Assembly (NCBI GenBank): GCA_028866895.1
Contig: JAGWHF010000010.1
Span: forward strand, 20,665-84,664
Length of the DNA stretch: 64,000 bases
Source: Nitrososphaerota archaeon
GTDB lineage: Archaea > Thermoproteota > Nitrososphaeria > Nitrososphaerales > Nitrosopumilaceae
Direction: 5' to 3'
The position numbers and the translations under genes were made by a program. Positions within the stretch are counted from its first letter, which is position 1, and each line of letters opens with the position of its first letter. This document shows, piece by piece, positions 1 to 8,568 of the stretch. Under the pieces are notes generated by a model. It saw only the letters and a list, made by a program, of their open reading frames with translations, was not told the origin of the DNA and made no database searches.

Positions 1-1560
1 CTGCCTGAAGGCGCCCATGATTATGGCGTTCGATCCTCCGAGTGAGCCGGTGTGGGAGGCAGCCTGCTTGGCACCCAAAGTTGTCCTTCCACTCTTCCAT
101 ATGACTATGGGTTTTTTCTTCTCAGACATCACGCGTTTTGCTGTTTCGATGAACTTACGTCCGTCTCCAAAGCCTTCAACGTAAAGTGCGATGACCTTTG
201 TTTGAGGATCATTTGCCAGATACCAGATCATGTCTGCTTCATCCACGTCGGATCTGTTTCCATAGCTTATCATCTTGGAAAGACCGAATGTATCTGCGGT
301 CTCAAGAAAACTGATGCCCATGGTGCCGCTCTGGGACAGCAGTGCTACCGGGCCTTGCTTTGCGCGGACCATTCTTGCCTGTCCTTGAAATGCACAGTCA
401 AGGCGGTTTGCGGCGTTGAACATGCCGATACAGTTTGGACCGATTATCCTTATCCTGTGTTGTTCTGAAAGGCGTTTGATCTCTGCCTCAAATCCTGCCC
501 TTTCTCCTCCAAGCTCCTTCCCTCCGCCTGATACTATGACCACATTGTGGATTCCCTTCTTTGCACATGTTTCAAGTATCGGGGGCGTGACTGAAAGGTC
601 CACGCATACAACAACCAAGTCTACTGGTTCTTGTATGGACTCTAGACTTGGATAGCACTTTAACCCTAGGATCTCCTCAGCCTTGGGATTGATGGGGTAG
701 ACCTTGCCCTTGTAATCGTGTTTTGCTATGCTGTCAAGGACGGAATTTCCAACCTTTCCAGGTGTTGCAGAGGCCCCAACAAGGGCTACCGAATTGGGGG
801 TGAAGAAGGTCTCCATGAATTCAATGTTGGGCTGGGACTTGGAGATTGCATCCTTCTTTTTCTCAGTTCTTAGGATTATTTTTGCATCCACGACGTAGTA
901 TGATTTCGGGTAAACGACTATGGGGTTGAAATCAACGCTGTCAAAGTATTCGGCATTATCAACACCTATCTTTCCAATCTGGACAAGGGCTCTTGCAAGC
1001 ATGTTGATGTCAATAGGCTTGCTGCCTCTGTATCCGTGGAGGATTTTGGAGCCTTTCAGTTCCGCAAGCATGGACTTTGCGTCATCAATGTTGATTGGCA
1101 GCATTCGAAATGCTACATCTTTGAATATCTCGGTCAGTACTCCTCCGAGCCCAACCATTATGACTGGTCCGAACTGGGGATCGTTCTGCAGGCCGACAAT
1201 AAGTTCGATTCCCTGCGGTACCATCTTTTCTAACAGTATGCCCTTGAGGTGCACTCCCTTTTTTTTGGAGAGCCTCGAATGCATTTCTGTGAAGGCTTTC
1301 TTTACCTCCTTCTCATTCTGCAGGCCGACTTTTACTCCTCCAACATCCGTCTTGTGAAGTATTTGTGGTGATACTACTTTCATTACTAGGGGGAAGCCGA
1401 GTTTTTTGGCGGATCTTGTTGCCTCCTTGGCATTATTTACAAGGGCGTATCCTGGCACCTTGATTCCATATTTCTTCAAGACTGCCTTTGACAGATCTTC
1501 GGTGATTACCTTGTGATCGGTCGAAATTGTTTGTTCGAAAATTTTAGTAACTGTACTCAT
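1..1560 (-). CDS. Acyl-CoA synthetase, ADP-forming (3' end outside window)
   Basis: An open frame reads from an ATG at 1560 to the window edge (520 residues, no stop). Residues about 10-225 look like an ATP-grasp (beta-type) domain and about 245-520 like the CoA-binding and ligase part of the alpha subunit, so the order is ATP-grasp first, then CoA-binding. The motif SHTGSLGG, which in this family is expected to carry the phosphorylated histidine, is at His503. Full-length relatives are around 700 residues, so roughly the last quarter is missing. In Thaumarchaeota such enzymes activate 3-hydroxypropionate or 4-hydroxybutyrate in the carbon-fixation cycle; which substrate applies here cannot be read from the sequence. 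An acetyl-CoA synthetase role is the alternative. Confidence 0.88.
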   Translation of the reverse strand, partial: MSTVTKIFEQTISTDHKVITEDLSKAVLKKYGIKVPGYALVNNAKEATRSAKKLGFPLVMKVVSPQILHKTDVGGVKVGLQNEKEVKKAFTEMHSRLSKKKGVHLKGILLEKMVPQGIELIVGLQNDPQFGPVIMVGLGGVLTEIFKDVAFRMLPINIDDAKSMLAELKGSKILHGYRGSKPIDINMLARALVQIGKIGVDNAEYFDSVDFNPIVVYPKSYYVVDAKIILRTEKKKDAISKSQPNIEFMETFFTPNSVALVGASATPGKVGNSVLDSIAKHDYKGKVYPINPKAEEILGLKCYPSLESIQEPVDLVVVCVDLSVTPPILETCAKKGIHNVVIVSGGGKELGGERAGFEAEIKRLSEQHRIRIIGPNCIGMFNAANRLDCAFQGQARMVRAKQGPVALLSQSGTMGISFLETADTFGLSKMISYGNRSDVDEADMIWYLANDPQTKVIALYVEGFGDGRKFIETAKRVMSEKKKPIVIWKSGRTTLGAKQAASHTGSLGGSNAIIMGAFRQ

Positions 1561-1653
1561 AACGAGATCCGAGTCTTGGTATCATTATATTAAACTTTTG
1601 TGGCATGATTGGATTGGGAGGGCTGGGCTTCAAACACTTGTCTTAAACTCTCG

Positions 1654-2343
1654 TCATAGATCAAACTCTGCCTTTAGGTTTCGGTAAAAAGTTTGCATCG
1701 TTTCTTGTACTGACGTAATGTACTTTGGAATGGCCTTGATTATCTCGTCAGTATGTATGTAGGGTACGCTTGCTAACTCGCTTGCCGCATTCTCGAGCCA
1801 GGATCTTATCGACTGCTCCTCAACCTCCAGGTGAAACTGGACTCCGACTGCACTGCCAATCTTTATCGCTTGGTTCTGGTACTCCCTTGAATGTGCCAGT
1901 CTGATCGCATTCTCGGGGAGATCGAAGGTATCGCCGTGCCAGTGAAAAACCGTTGCAGGACTTTGAATCCCATGGAAGATCTTGGACTTGGCGGTATTGT
2001 CAAACTCCACATCGGTGTAGAAACCGATCTCCTTTATTCTGCCCTTGTAGACGCTTGCTCCAAACGCCTTGGCAATAATCTGAGAGCCGAGGCATATTCC
2101 GAGAACCGGCACGTTGTTCTTTACTGACTGCCTTACAATGTCCATCTCTTTTCTCAAGTATTCAAGATCATCATTTGCACTCTCTGGAGCACCAAGTATT
2201 ACAATGGCTTTGTGGTCTTGCATGGGGATGGGCTCCCTTTTGGCAAGGACTGGCCTCAGCCTAAAGCCGTCCTCCTCAAATAATCTCCCGAGGGTGCCGA
2301 TTCCCTCGTTTTTCGCGTTCTGGATGACTAGTATTTCCGACAT
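1654..2343 (-). CDS. Class I glutamine amidotransferase-like protein
   Basis: A 229-residue stand-alone GATase1 domain. The nucleophile elbow GICLGSQ puts the catalytic Cys at 84, and VQFHLEVE supplies His171 and Glu173, so the Cys-His-Glu triad is complete. Proteins of this size resemble the GMP synthase-like amidotransferase group, which transfer glutamine-derived ammonia or hydrolyse gamma-glutamyl amides. No synthetase partner is next to it; the divergent neighbour is a Toprim protein 47 bases away. The physiological substrate is unknown. Confidence 0.85.
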   Translation of the reverse strand: MSEILVIQNAKNEGIGTLGRLFEEDGFRLRPVLAKREPIPMQDHKAIVILGAPESANDDLEYLRKEMDIVRQSVKNNVPVLGICLGSQIIAKAFGASVYKGRIKEIGFYTDVEFDNTAKSKIFHGIQSPATVFHWHGDTFDLPENAIRLAHSREYQNQAIKIGSAVGVQFHLEVEEQSIRSWLENAASELASVPYIHTDEIIKAIPKYITSVQETMQTFYRNLKAEFDL

Positions 2344-2390
2344 GGGGGATCTTTAAAAATTCATTAATATTTTTAATTCTAGCGAAGGCA

Positions 2391-2765
2391 ATGGAATATT
2401 CGGAATCGGAAGCATCTGATCTCAAGGATTTCGTGAGGGCACTAAATTCAAAAAAGGACAGCATGGTAGTGGTGGAGGGACGCAAGGATGAGGAGGCGCT
2501 CAAGCTCTTGGGCTTTTCGGGTAAGATCTGCCAGTTTCATAGCTTCAAGGGCTTGGCAAGGTTTGTGGACTCGGTGACGGGGTACAAAAGCCTGATTTTG
2601 CTCTTGGATTCTGATAGGAAGGGCGCTTACCTTACCAGAAGGATATGCTCCCAACTCGAGCACCGCTTGACAGTCGATCTCTCCTTCAGGAGGAGGCTTA
2701 ACGGCATAACTAGGGGCAAGGCCCGACATATCGAGGATCTTAGGCTCTATGTGGAGGATCAGTAG
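2391..2765 (+). CDS. Small stand-alone Toprim domain protein
   Basis: A 124-residue protein that is nearly all Toprim domain. The first motif (VVVEGRKDEEA) gives Glu29, and LLLDSDRKG gives the DxD pair Asp73/Asp75, so all metal-binding acidic residues are present. Toprim folds occur in primases, topoisomerases, RNase M5 and OLD nucleases; without other domains the reaction cannot be assigned. It lies directly upstream of dnaG on the same strand with 67 bases between, so a link to primase or RNA processing is possible but inferred. The AT-rich stretch shared with the divergent amidotransferase gene probably holds both promoters. Confidence 0.85.
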   Translation: MEYSESEASDLKDFVRALNSKKDSMVVVEGRKDEEALKLLGFSGKICQFHSFKGLARFVDSVTGYKSLILLLDSDRKGAYLTRRICSQLEHRLTVDLSFRRRLNGITRGKARHIEDLRLYVEDQ

Positions 2766-2832
2766 ATGACAATAAGCACTTATATCTGCCCCTTTGGAAC
2801 CTAAATTGATCAAAAATTAAGAGGTTAATGAT

Positions 2833-3978
2833 TTGCCATATACAGGAATTGTCAAGTATCACGTTAAGCTCAGCTTTGACGTTGATGGACTCGTCGAGAA
2901 AGCCGATATTATAGGCGCAATTTTTGGCCAAACAGAAGGACTGCTTGGGCCAGAGATGAACCTAAATGAACTTCAGAAAGTCTCGAAAGTGGGGAGGATA
3001 GAGGTCAACGCTACGAGCACGACTAATCAGACAAGGGGGGACGCTTTGATTCCTATGAGTACTGATATCAACACAGCAGCTCTGATAGCGGCCGCGATCG
3101 AGAGCATAGACAAGGTAGGCCCGTTCCAGGCTCATTTCAAATTGGAGGCTATTGAGGATGTGCGTTCTGCAAAGAAGAAGGAGATAGTTGACAGGGCCAA
3201 GCAGATAGTGCAGAAATGGTCCACAAAGACGATAAGCGAGGGCGAGGAGATGCTAAAGGACGTCCAGGAGGTCACCTCATCTGGCAAGCTTACGACGTTT
3301 GGCAGGGAGAAACTTGCGTGCGGCTCGGGAGTCTTCGATTCGCCTTGGGTTATACTGGTGGAAGGAAGGGCGGATGTTATCAATTTGTTGAGGGCTGGGT
3401 TTGACAACGCACTTGCGATAGAGGGGGCAAGGATAGATGAGTCGATAAAGTCTCTCTGCGAATCAAAGCAAAAAGTGGTTGCATTTCTTGATGGCGACAG
3501 GGCAGGAGGATTCATACTGAAAGAATTGAAATCGCTAGTCCACATTGATGTTGTCCATCGCGCGCCGGAAGGAGTTGAGGTAGAGGAGCTGACGCCGATG
3601 CAAATTGCAGAAATTCTCAAAGATACAGCTGAAGAGATGAAAAAGGAGACCGCCAAGCCGAAACTCCAGAACCCCAAGGACGAACCCATAGCAAACGTTG
3701 CAAAAAAAGTCTTTCCTGACCTGAACGAATCTCTGGAGGCAGTCGCGCTTGATGAGGGACTGAACAGCGTCTTCAAGGTGCCGGTAAGCGAAGTAGTTTC
3801 AAAGCTTTCCCCAGGATCTGGTATCAAGTACCTTGTTTTGGACGGGATAATAACACAGCGGCTGATTGATTCTGCAAAACAGGCCGGGATAGAATACGTA
3901 ATAGGGCACAGGATGGCAAACTTAAAGTCGACCGATGGGATGACGCTGAAGACATTCGCAGAGCTTGGTATTGCGTAA
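2833..3978 (+). CDS. dnaG: Archaeal DnaG-like primase
   Basis: A 381-residue archaeal DnaG. The central Toprim motifs are VILVEGRADV (Glu177) and AFLDGDRAGG (Asp220, Asp222). The N-terminal part matches the archaeal DnaG type rather than bacterial DnaG, which has a zinc finger. In archaea this protein associates with the exosome and also shows primase activity. The chosen TTG start at 2833 follows a GAGGT ribosome site at 2821-2825 with a good 7-base gap, and the first residues (MPYTGIVKYH) fit the family start. The next gene, ribK, begins 5 bases after the stop, so the two are probably co-transcribed. Confidence 0.93.
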   Translation: MPYTGIVKYHVKLSFDVDGLVEKADIIGAIFGQTEGLLGPEMNLNELQKVSKVGRIEVNATSTTNQTRGDALIPMSTDINTAALIAAAIESIDKVGPFQAHFKLEAIEDVRSAKKKEIVDRAKQIVQKWSTKTISEGEEMLKDVQEVTSSGKLTTFGREKLACGSGVFDSPWVILVEGRADVINLLRAGFDNALAIEGARIDESIKSLCESKQKVVAFLDGDRAGGFILKELKSLVHIDVVHRAPEGVEVEELTPMQIAEILKDTAEEMKKETAKPKLQNPKDEPIANVAKKVFPDLNESLEAVALDEGLNSVFKVPVSEVVSKLSPGSGIKYLVLDGIITQRLIDSAKQAGIEYVIGHRMANLKSTDGMTLKTFAELGIA

Positions 3979-3983
3979 TCCAA

Positions 3984-4676
3984 ATGCCGGAATTAAAACT
4001 ACAGCATTTGTTGACTCTTGCAGAACTTTTCTCAAAAGGCGCAAGGTATAATTTTATTCCAATTACGACATCGTCTCTTGGAAGAAGCATCCGCAAGTCC
4101 CAGCAGGCAGCCTCTAAGCATCTTCTTGAGCTGGAATCGGATGGATATGTGGAAAGAATAAGATCCGGTACGAGGGTTTCAGTGAGAATTACGACAAAGG
4201 GGCAGGCGGAAATGACAAAAATTTTCTCAGTCCTAAAGTCAAGCCTCGAGACCTCCCCGTCATACGTGGAATTCAGGGGGTCGATAGTGTCCGGCATGGG
4301 GGAGGGCGCCTATTACATGTCATTGAAGGGATATGCCAAGCAGTTCAAGTCAAAACTTGGGTACATTCCATTTCCGGGCACCTTGAATGTGAAGTTGAAG
4401 GACAAGGAATTCATCGAGGCAAAGAGGTCACTTGAGGCCTATCCTGCGATAATGGTTAACGGATTTTCAGATGACAGGCGTACCTATGGATGGGTAAAAT
4501 GCTATCCTGCAAGAATAAACAACAAGGTGGATGCTGCACTGATACTTCTTGAGAGAACGCATCATGACGATTCGGTCATTGAGCTTATTTCAAAGGAGAG
4601 CATAAAAAAGACGTTACGTCTGTCAGCAGGATCGCAGGTAACAATCCGGGTAAATGTAAAGCCCAAGTCCGGTTAG
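3984..4676 (+). CDS. ribK: CTP-dependent riboflavin kinase with N-terminal helix-turn-helix
   Basis: Residues 1-85 form a winged helix-turn-helix; about 95-225 are the archaeal RibK domain, with GMGEGAYYMS near the nucleotide site and PFPGTLNVKL, the family hallmark. RibK converts riboflavin to FMN using CTP. The HTH-RibK fusion is known in archaea (sometimes called RibR) and suggests that the protein may also regulate flavin genes. Its convergent neighbour, 14 bases away, is the predicted FAD synthetase, the next enzyme of the pathway. The gene starts 5 bases after dnaG. Confidence 0.92.
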   Translation: MPELKLQHLLTLAELFSKGARYNFIPITTSSLGRSIRKSQQAASKHLLELESDGYVERIRSGTRVSVRITTKGQAEMTKIFSVLKSSLETSPSYVEFRGSIVSGMGEGAYYMSLKGYAKQFKSKLGYIPFPGTLNVKLKDKEFIEAKRSLEAYPAIMVNGFSDDRRTYGWVKCYPARINNKVDAALILLERTHHDDSVIELISKESIKKTLRLSAGSQVTIRVNVKPKSG

Positions 4677-4690
4677 TTTTGCACCTCCAG

Positions 4691-5317
4691 TCAGAGCCCG
4701 TGGATGGATTTTCCATAATCGTTTTCTATCTTGGAACTCTTGATGTCGGGCACGGGGGATTGGAGTCTTGCAATCGATACATCGACACCGATTTTTTTGC
4801 ATCCGTCGATGATGAATTTTTCTTGGTGTATCTGATCATATCCTAGGGCAATGATGTTTGGCCTAACGTGCAATACTGTCTTGAAGATGTCTCCCTCGCG
4901 TCCTACCATGGCATGGTCGACCATAGCCAGAGATTTTACTAGGTCCCTGCGCAGTTCCATGTTGTGTAGGGGTATGCGGTTTTTCATCTTTTGTGCAGTC
5001 CTGTCGGTTGCGACCACTACGACCAAGACATTTCCCAGCGCCTTGGCGCCCCTTAGGGTATGTATGTGGCCTGGGTGGATGATGTCAAAAACACCACCTG
5101 CTAGTACGATTCTGATGGATCCCCTCCCGATCTCGGTAAGAGTCTCCCCATCCTTTTCTACGAATCCGTGTGCTGCAAGATAGTCAATTCTCTCGGAGAT
5201 GTAATCTGCTCCCAGCGGCAGTTTTCTCCTTATGATTTCCACGGGCTTCTCGCCAGAAAGCGAGGCCACGTAACAAGCAGAAATTAATTCCTTGTCAAAG
5301 GCATCCAATTGTATCAA
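4691..5317 (-). CDS. ribL: Archaeal FAD synthetase with an extra N-terminal HTH-like domain
   Basis: Residues about 67-200 are a cytidylyltransferase-fold domain with GGVFDIIHPGH, so the HxGH motif is His81 and His84. This matches archaeal RibL, which makes FAD from FMN and ATP. RibL is usually about 150 residues; here some 60 extra N-terminal residues look like a small winged helix (helix, turn, then a wing around residues 50-64). The start at 5317 is a TTG. It ends 14 bases from the 3' end of the convergent ribK gene, putting both flavin-cofactor steps side by side. A glycerol-3-phosphate cytidylyltransferase-like role is the less likely alternative. Confidence 0.85.
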   Translation of the reverse strand: MIQLDAFDKELISACYVASLSGEKPVEIIRRKLPLGADYISERIDYLAAHGFVEKDGETLTEIGRGSIRIVLAGGVFDIIHPGHIHTLRGAKALGNVLVVVVATDRTAQKMKNRIPLHNMELRRDLVKSLAMVDHAMVGREGDIFKTVLHVRPNIIALGYDQIHQEKFIIDGCKKIGVDVSIARLQSPVPDIKSSKIENDYGKSIHGL

Positions 5318-5346
5318 AAGAAGTGGGATATTACCACTTGATTAAG

Positions 5347-6381
5347 CTATGTCCAAGGATCTATGCCCTTTGAGAGGCGGAGCGCGTCGAGGAGACCTTC
5401 CGCGTAACCTATGCTCAGTATTGCAAGCTCCTCCTTGCCCTCCCCTTGGAATTTTTCTGCATCGTCTAGGTACAATTGGGCGTTCTGGATTATCGGCTGC
5501 ATTGTTCCGTCGTTCCTGAAGGCGTTGGCCACCCACTCCAAAGCCTTTCTTGCTTTGGGGATATATTTCTCAAGCATCTGGTCTGATATCTTCTTGACAT
5601 GTGAATTGCTTGCCGGTTCGTCAACGCACGTTGCAAAGGCCTTTAGCGCGTCGGTTTCTGTAAAATGCATCCTACCAGGTATTATTATGGTATGCGGCGG
5701 TCTTCCAAAGTCCATCTTTGCAAGGCTGGAGAGCCTGCCGCCAACTATGCCCTGATTTTTGGCTCCTATTCTGGAAGCTACTATCGCAAACGTCGATCCA
5801 CCGATGACATTTCTTCGCTGTTCCTCCTCGGCAGACAGGAGGCCTGATATCGCCTCCTTTGGGTCAAGGAAAAACCCTGCATCTTCATTGTATTCCAGAA
5901 TGAGTACACTGTGCATGCCCCTTACCAAGTTGTCGTAAATCGTAAAATAGACCGTGTTCCAGGACTGTCTTTCCCTCATTACGGTTACGGGCCGTCCAAT
6001 CTTGTAGTACTGCAGGCCGCACTCGCCTATGAGGGAGGGAATCGCCGAGGCGGCGTGGACGGTCCTCGTCCTGATGTTATCAAGTTCGGCGCGCGTCCTC
6101 AGTTCTATATGTGTGGTTGCGATGTAGGGATCGCCGTATGTGAGCATGACGACCTTCTTTTTTTTGGCCTCTGCAAGAATTGTCTTGCCATCCTCGACTA
6201 GCCACCGTGGGGCGGCCTTCAACCTCTTGCCTGCCACCGCTCTTATCTCGGAATGATACTTCCTTGGGATGGGGCTGGTGAAAGTTTCAAGATATACGAT
6301 GTCTGCATTTTTGATGATCTTCCGGGTGTTGGGGCTAATCTCGCTTGGCCCTGAAATTCCTAGGCCTATGAACCATAACAT
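5347..6381 (-). CDS. dphB: Diphthine synthase fused to a C-terminal DUF357 domain
   Basis: Residues 1 to about 255 are a tetrapyrrole-methylase-fold DphB, starting MLWFIGLGISGP and holding the MLTYGDPYIATTH motif. It methylates the modified histidine of elongation factor 2 with S-adenosylmethionine on the way to diphthamide. Residues about 262-344 form a helical domain with an NAQLYLDDAEKF...ALSIGYAEGLLDAL pattern typical of DUF357, which in many archaea is a separate small protein. It follows lysK by 42 bases on the same strand and precedes ribL, so it could be read from the lysine operon. Confidence 0.9.
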   Translation of the reverse strand: MLWFIGLGISGPSEISPNTRKIIKNADIVYLETFTSPIPRKYHSEIRAVAGKRLKAAPRWLVEDGKTILAEAKKKKVVMLTYGDPYIATTHIELRTRAELDNIRTRTVHAASAIPSLIGECGLQYYKIGRPVTVMRERQSWNTVYFTIYDNLVRGMHSVLILEYNEDAGFFLDPKEAISGLLSAEEEQRRNVIGGSTFAIVASRIGAKNQGIVGGRLSSLAKMDFGRPPHTIIIPGRMHFTETDALKAFATCVDEPASNSHVKKISDQMLEKYIPKARKALEWVANAFRNDGTMQPIIQNAQLYLDDAEKFQGEGKEELAILSIGYAEGLLDALRLSKGIDPWT

Positions 6382-6423
6382 GAGGACGGTCCTTCTCCAT
6401 TCTATTTTGGTGTTAGGTTTTGA

Positions 6424-7554
6424 CTATGCTTTCTTTTGGCCGTCGTGGAGCCGTTTGAGGTGGTAGAGCATTCTCTTGAATACCTCTATGCTTCGCAGGT
6501 ATTCGTCTGTTGAGACATGCTCGTCAATTGTATGGGAGGCGTGGGGATCACCGGGTCCGTATGTCACCACCGGTATGTTCAGGGTATTTCCGATTATGTT
6601 CATGTCTCCTGTTCCAGTCTTTCTGATGAGCTGGGGTCTGGCCTTTTCTACGTCGAGTATCCCCAAGGTCAGGGCCCTGACTAGGGGGGAACTGTGCGGG
6701 GCCTCAAAGGGCTCCGTCTCATCCAGGATAGAGTAGAACGCATTCACGCCCTGTCTTTTTGCAACCTCCTGCACTGTGGTCGCAATCTTCTCGCCGACCA
6801 TCTTGCAGTTCATGTCAACGGGAATTCTGATGTCCATTACTGCGTCGCATTCTACCGCAGTTACGTTGTGACTAGTACCTCCCTTTATCTCGGTGAGTGC
6901 TGCTGTCAGCATCATGCTTTTGGGCTTGTTTTCCTGTCCTTTCTCAAGCTCATCCCTGATTGTCTTTGTAAACACAAATGACTCCTCGATGGCGTTTTTT
7001 GCAAGCCATGGAGCGCTGGCATGGGCACTATCACCTACGTTTACCTTCAGGTTTATTGCAATCCTTCCCTTGTAGGCGATGGTGATGTTGCGTATGCTGC
7101 TTGGCTCCCCGAAGATGGCATAGTCGATATCCAACTTTTGCTTCACTAGGCTCTTGATACCTGTTGCGTTCCCCTCCTCATCCACCACTGCTGCAAAAAC
7201 CACAGTTCCGTTGTTGTTCTGAAGCGAGGCGGCCGCAAGAAGCATGGCCATGAGGGGCGCCTTTGCATCCGAGGCGCCTCTGCCATATATGTGGCCGTTC
7301 TCGTTCCTCACCTTGATCTTTCCTGGAACAGTATCCATGTGTCCGCATAGGAGTATCTTCGGGGATCCGGAACCTTTCGTTGCAATGAGGTTGCCCACCT
7401 CGTCTATTCGGATGTTCTCAAACCCCAGATCGTCGCACTTGTCTGCAAGAAATTCCGCAAGCTGCCTTTCCGACAGGGAGGGGGTGTAAAGCCTTAGAGC
7501 CTTCTCTAGCATCTTTACAGAATACCTTGGTGTTATTGTGATTGAGGAGTCCAA
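6424..7554 (-). CDS. lysK: LysW-lysine/LysW-ornithine hydrolase (M20 peptidase family)
   Basis: A 376-residue zinc peptidase of the M20/ArgE-DapE type. Metal and catalytic residues are visible: LLCGHMDTVPG (His72, Asp74), GRGASDAKAP (Asp96) and VVDEEGN (Glu126, Glu127). It is the last step of the carrier pathway, releasing lysine or ornithine from LysW. It starts 3 bases after the stop of the adjacent lysX. Only one lysK is present, so it probably serves both lysine and arginine synthesis, as in several archaea. Confidence 0.92.
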   Translation of the reverse strand: MDSSITITPRYSVKMLEKALRLYTPSLSERQLAEFLADKCDDLGFENIRIDEVGNLIATKGSGSPKILLCGHMDTVPGKIKVRNENGHIYGRGASDAKAPLMAMLLAAASLQNNNGTVVFAAVVDEEGNATGIKSLVKQKLDIDYAIFGEPSSIRNITIAYKGRIAINLKVNVGDSAHASAPWLAKNAIEESFVFTKTIRDELEKGQENKPKSMMLTAALTEIKGGTSHNVTAVECDAVMDIRIPVDMNCKMVGEKIATTVQEVAKRQGVNAFYSILDETEPFEAPHSSPLVRALTLGILDVEKARPQLIRKTGTGDMNIIGNTLNIPVVTYGPGDPHASHTIDEHVSTDEYLRSIEVFKRMLYHLKRLHDGQKKA

Positions 7555-7557
7555 TTC

Positions 7558-8406
7558 TTATTTTCTCGATTGTAGGGCGTAGTCTATCATCAATGCCGGT
7601 ATATCTACGCCAGTAACCCTCACGGTATTTTTGTATTCCGTCGTGTTGTTAATCTCGTGGACAACGAGGCCGTTTTCCTCGCTTTCCATCAGGTCTATGC
7701 CCACTATCTGTCCTTGTACTGCATTTTTTGCCTTGATGCAGATGTCTTCCATCTCCTTTGTTACCTTGAATGGCTCGGCCTTGCCGCCAAGTGCCATGTT
7801 TGTCTTCCACTGGCCCTCGCCGGAGTATCGATAAATAGCGGCTACAACCGTGTCGCCTACCATGATTGCCCTGATGTCGCGGGGAGGACGGTTGACAAGC
7901 TCCTCCAGGTAGTAGACTTGGTATATCGGATACATCTTTTCACGCGTCTCCATTATTCCCTCGGCAGAGTCGCGGTCCTTTAGGAGTGATATCATCCTTC
8001 CCCAGCTTCCTACTGTTGGTTTTAGGACCATGGGGTATCCTCGCTTTTCCAAATAATTCAGTGCGGCATCCTCTGAAAAAGCAACCGTACTGAAGGGAGT
8101 ACGAATCCCGTGCTTGAGCAGGAGCATGTGGGTGAAAAGCTTGTTGCCTGCGTAAATGCTGGTGTTTAAGCTGTTTATCACGTCGACCCCCTTTCCCTCA
8201 AGCGCTGCTGTCGAATGCAGGCTGCGATAATAGCTGACGCATCTCTGTATTGTGGTGCCAAACTCTTCGACGGTACTGTCTAGGTTGATTGCGAGGCCCC
8301 TGCAGTCGACCATCCTAATGTCTACTCCCTTTTTCTTGCCTGCCTCAAAGAGAGCCTTTTCTTCCCACCTGATGGTATCGTAAAGTATCGATATGCTTGA
8401 GCTCAC
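7558..8406 (-). CDS. lysX: LysX-type ATP-grasp ligase beside homocitrate synthase (probable LysW-aminoadipate ligase)
   Basis: A 282-residue RimK-like ATP-grasp protein with MVLKPTVGSWGRM in the nucleotide loop, a basic RPPRDIRAIMVGD segment and the metal-binding VVHEINNTTEYKN. LysX ligates alpha-aminoadipate to the C-terminal Glu of LysW using ATP. A paralogue lies at 13376-14233; this copy sits with homocitrate synthase and so is the better candidate for the lysine branch (inference from context). Its GTG start overlaps the TGA of the upstream lysW-like gene, so the two are translationally coupled. In the glycine loop it has GRM where the paralogue has GRG, which may reflect a different substrate. 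Confidence 0.88.
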   Translation of the reverse strand: MSSSISILYDTIRWEEKALFEAGKKKGVDIRMVDCRGLAINLDSTVEEFGTTIQRCVSYYRSLHSTAALEGKGVDVINSLNTSIYAGNKLFTHMLLLKHGIRTPFSTVAFSEDAALNYLEKRGYPMVLKPTVGSWGRMISLLKDRDSAEGIMETREKMYPIYQVYYLEELVNRPPRDIRAIMVGDTVVAAIYRYSGEGQWKTNMALGGKAEPFKVTKEMEDICIKAKNAVQGQIVGIDLMESEENGLVVHEINNTTEYKNTVRVTGVDIPALMIDYALQSRK

Positions 8407-8567
8407 TGGCCCCAGTCCTCACCAACAGTTTGTGCTGGTTTTAACTCGAAGCCTGAAGGTCCCTTCACTAGCTCGAAACTTGCACCGCAATCCGGGCAGG
8501 TGATTATCTCACCCTCCATGGAATCTTTGGGAGGGTTGATGTTCGCATCACATTCTAAACATTTCAT
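8403..8567 (-). CDS. lysW: LysW-like amino-group carrier protein ending in Gln
   Basis: A 54-residue gene read from the ATG at 8567. It has the zinc-binding CxxC pairs Cys3/Cys6 and Cys24/Cys27 and the LysW tail ending VGEDWGQ. LysW carries biosynthetic intermediates as an isopeptide on the side chain of its last residue, Glu54 in Thermus. Here the last codon (8406-8408) is CAG, so residue 54 is Gln, whereas the other copy in this window ends in EDWGE. The stop overlaps the GTG of lysX. The gene lies 1 base from the end of homocitrate synthase. Whether Gln54 is deamidated, or the protein has another job, cannot be told from sequence. Confidence 0.85.
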   Translation of the reverse strand: MKCLECDANINPPKDSMEGEIITCPDCGASFELVKGPSGFELKPAQTVGEDWGQ

Positions 8568-8568
8568 G

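Noticed and set aside
920..1357. Plus-strand frame of 145 residues
   Set aside because: Antisense to the acyl-CoA synthetase, which shows clear family motifs.
3132..3983. A 283-residue minus-strand frame opposite dnaG
   Set aside because: Ser/Thr/Ile-rich shadow typical of antisense to a Lys/Glu-rich gene; dnaG motifs on the plus strand are decisive.
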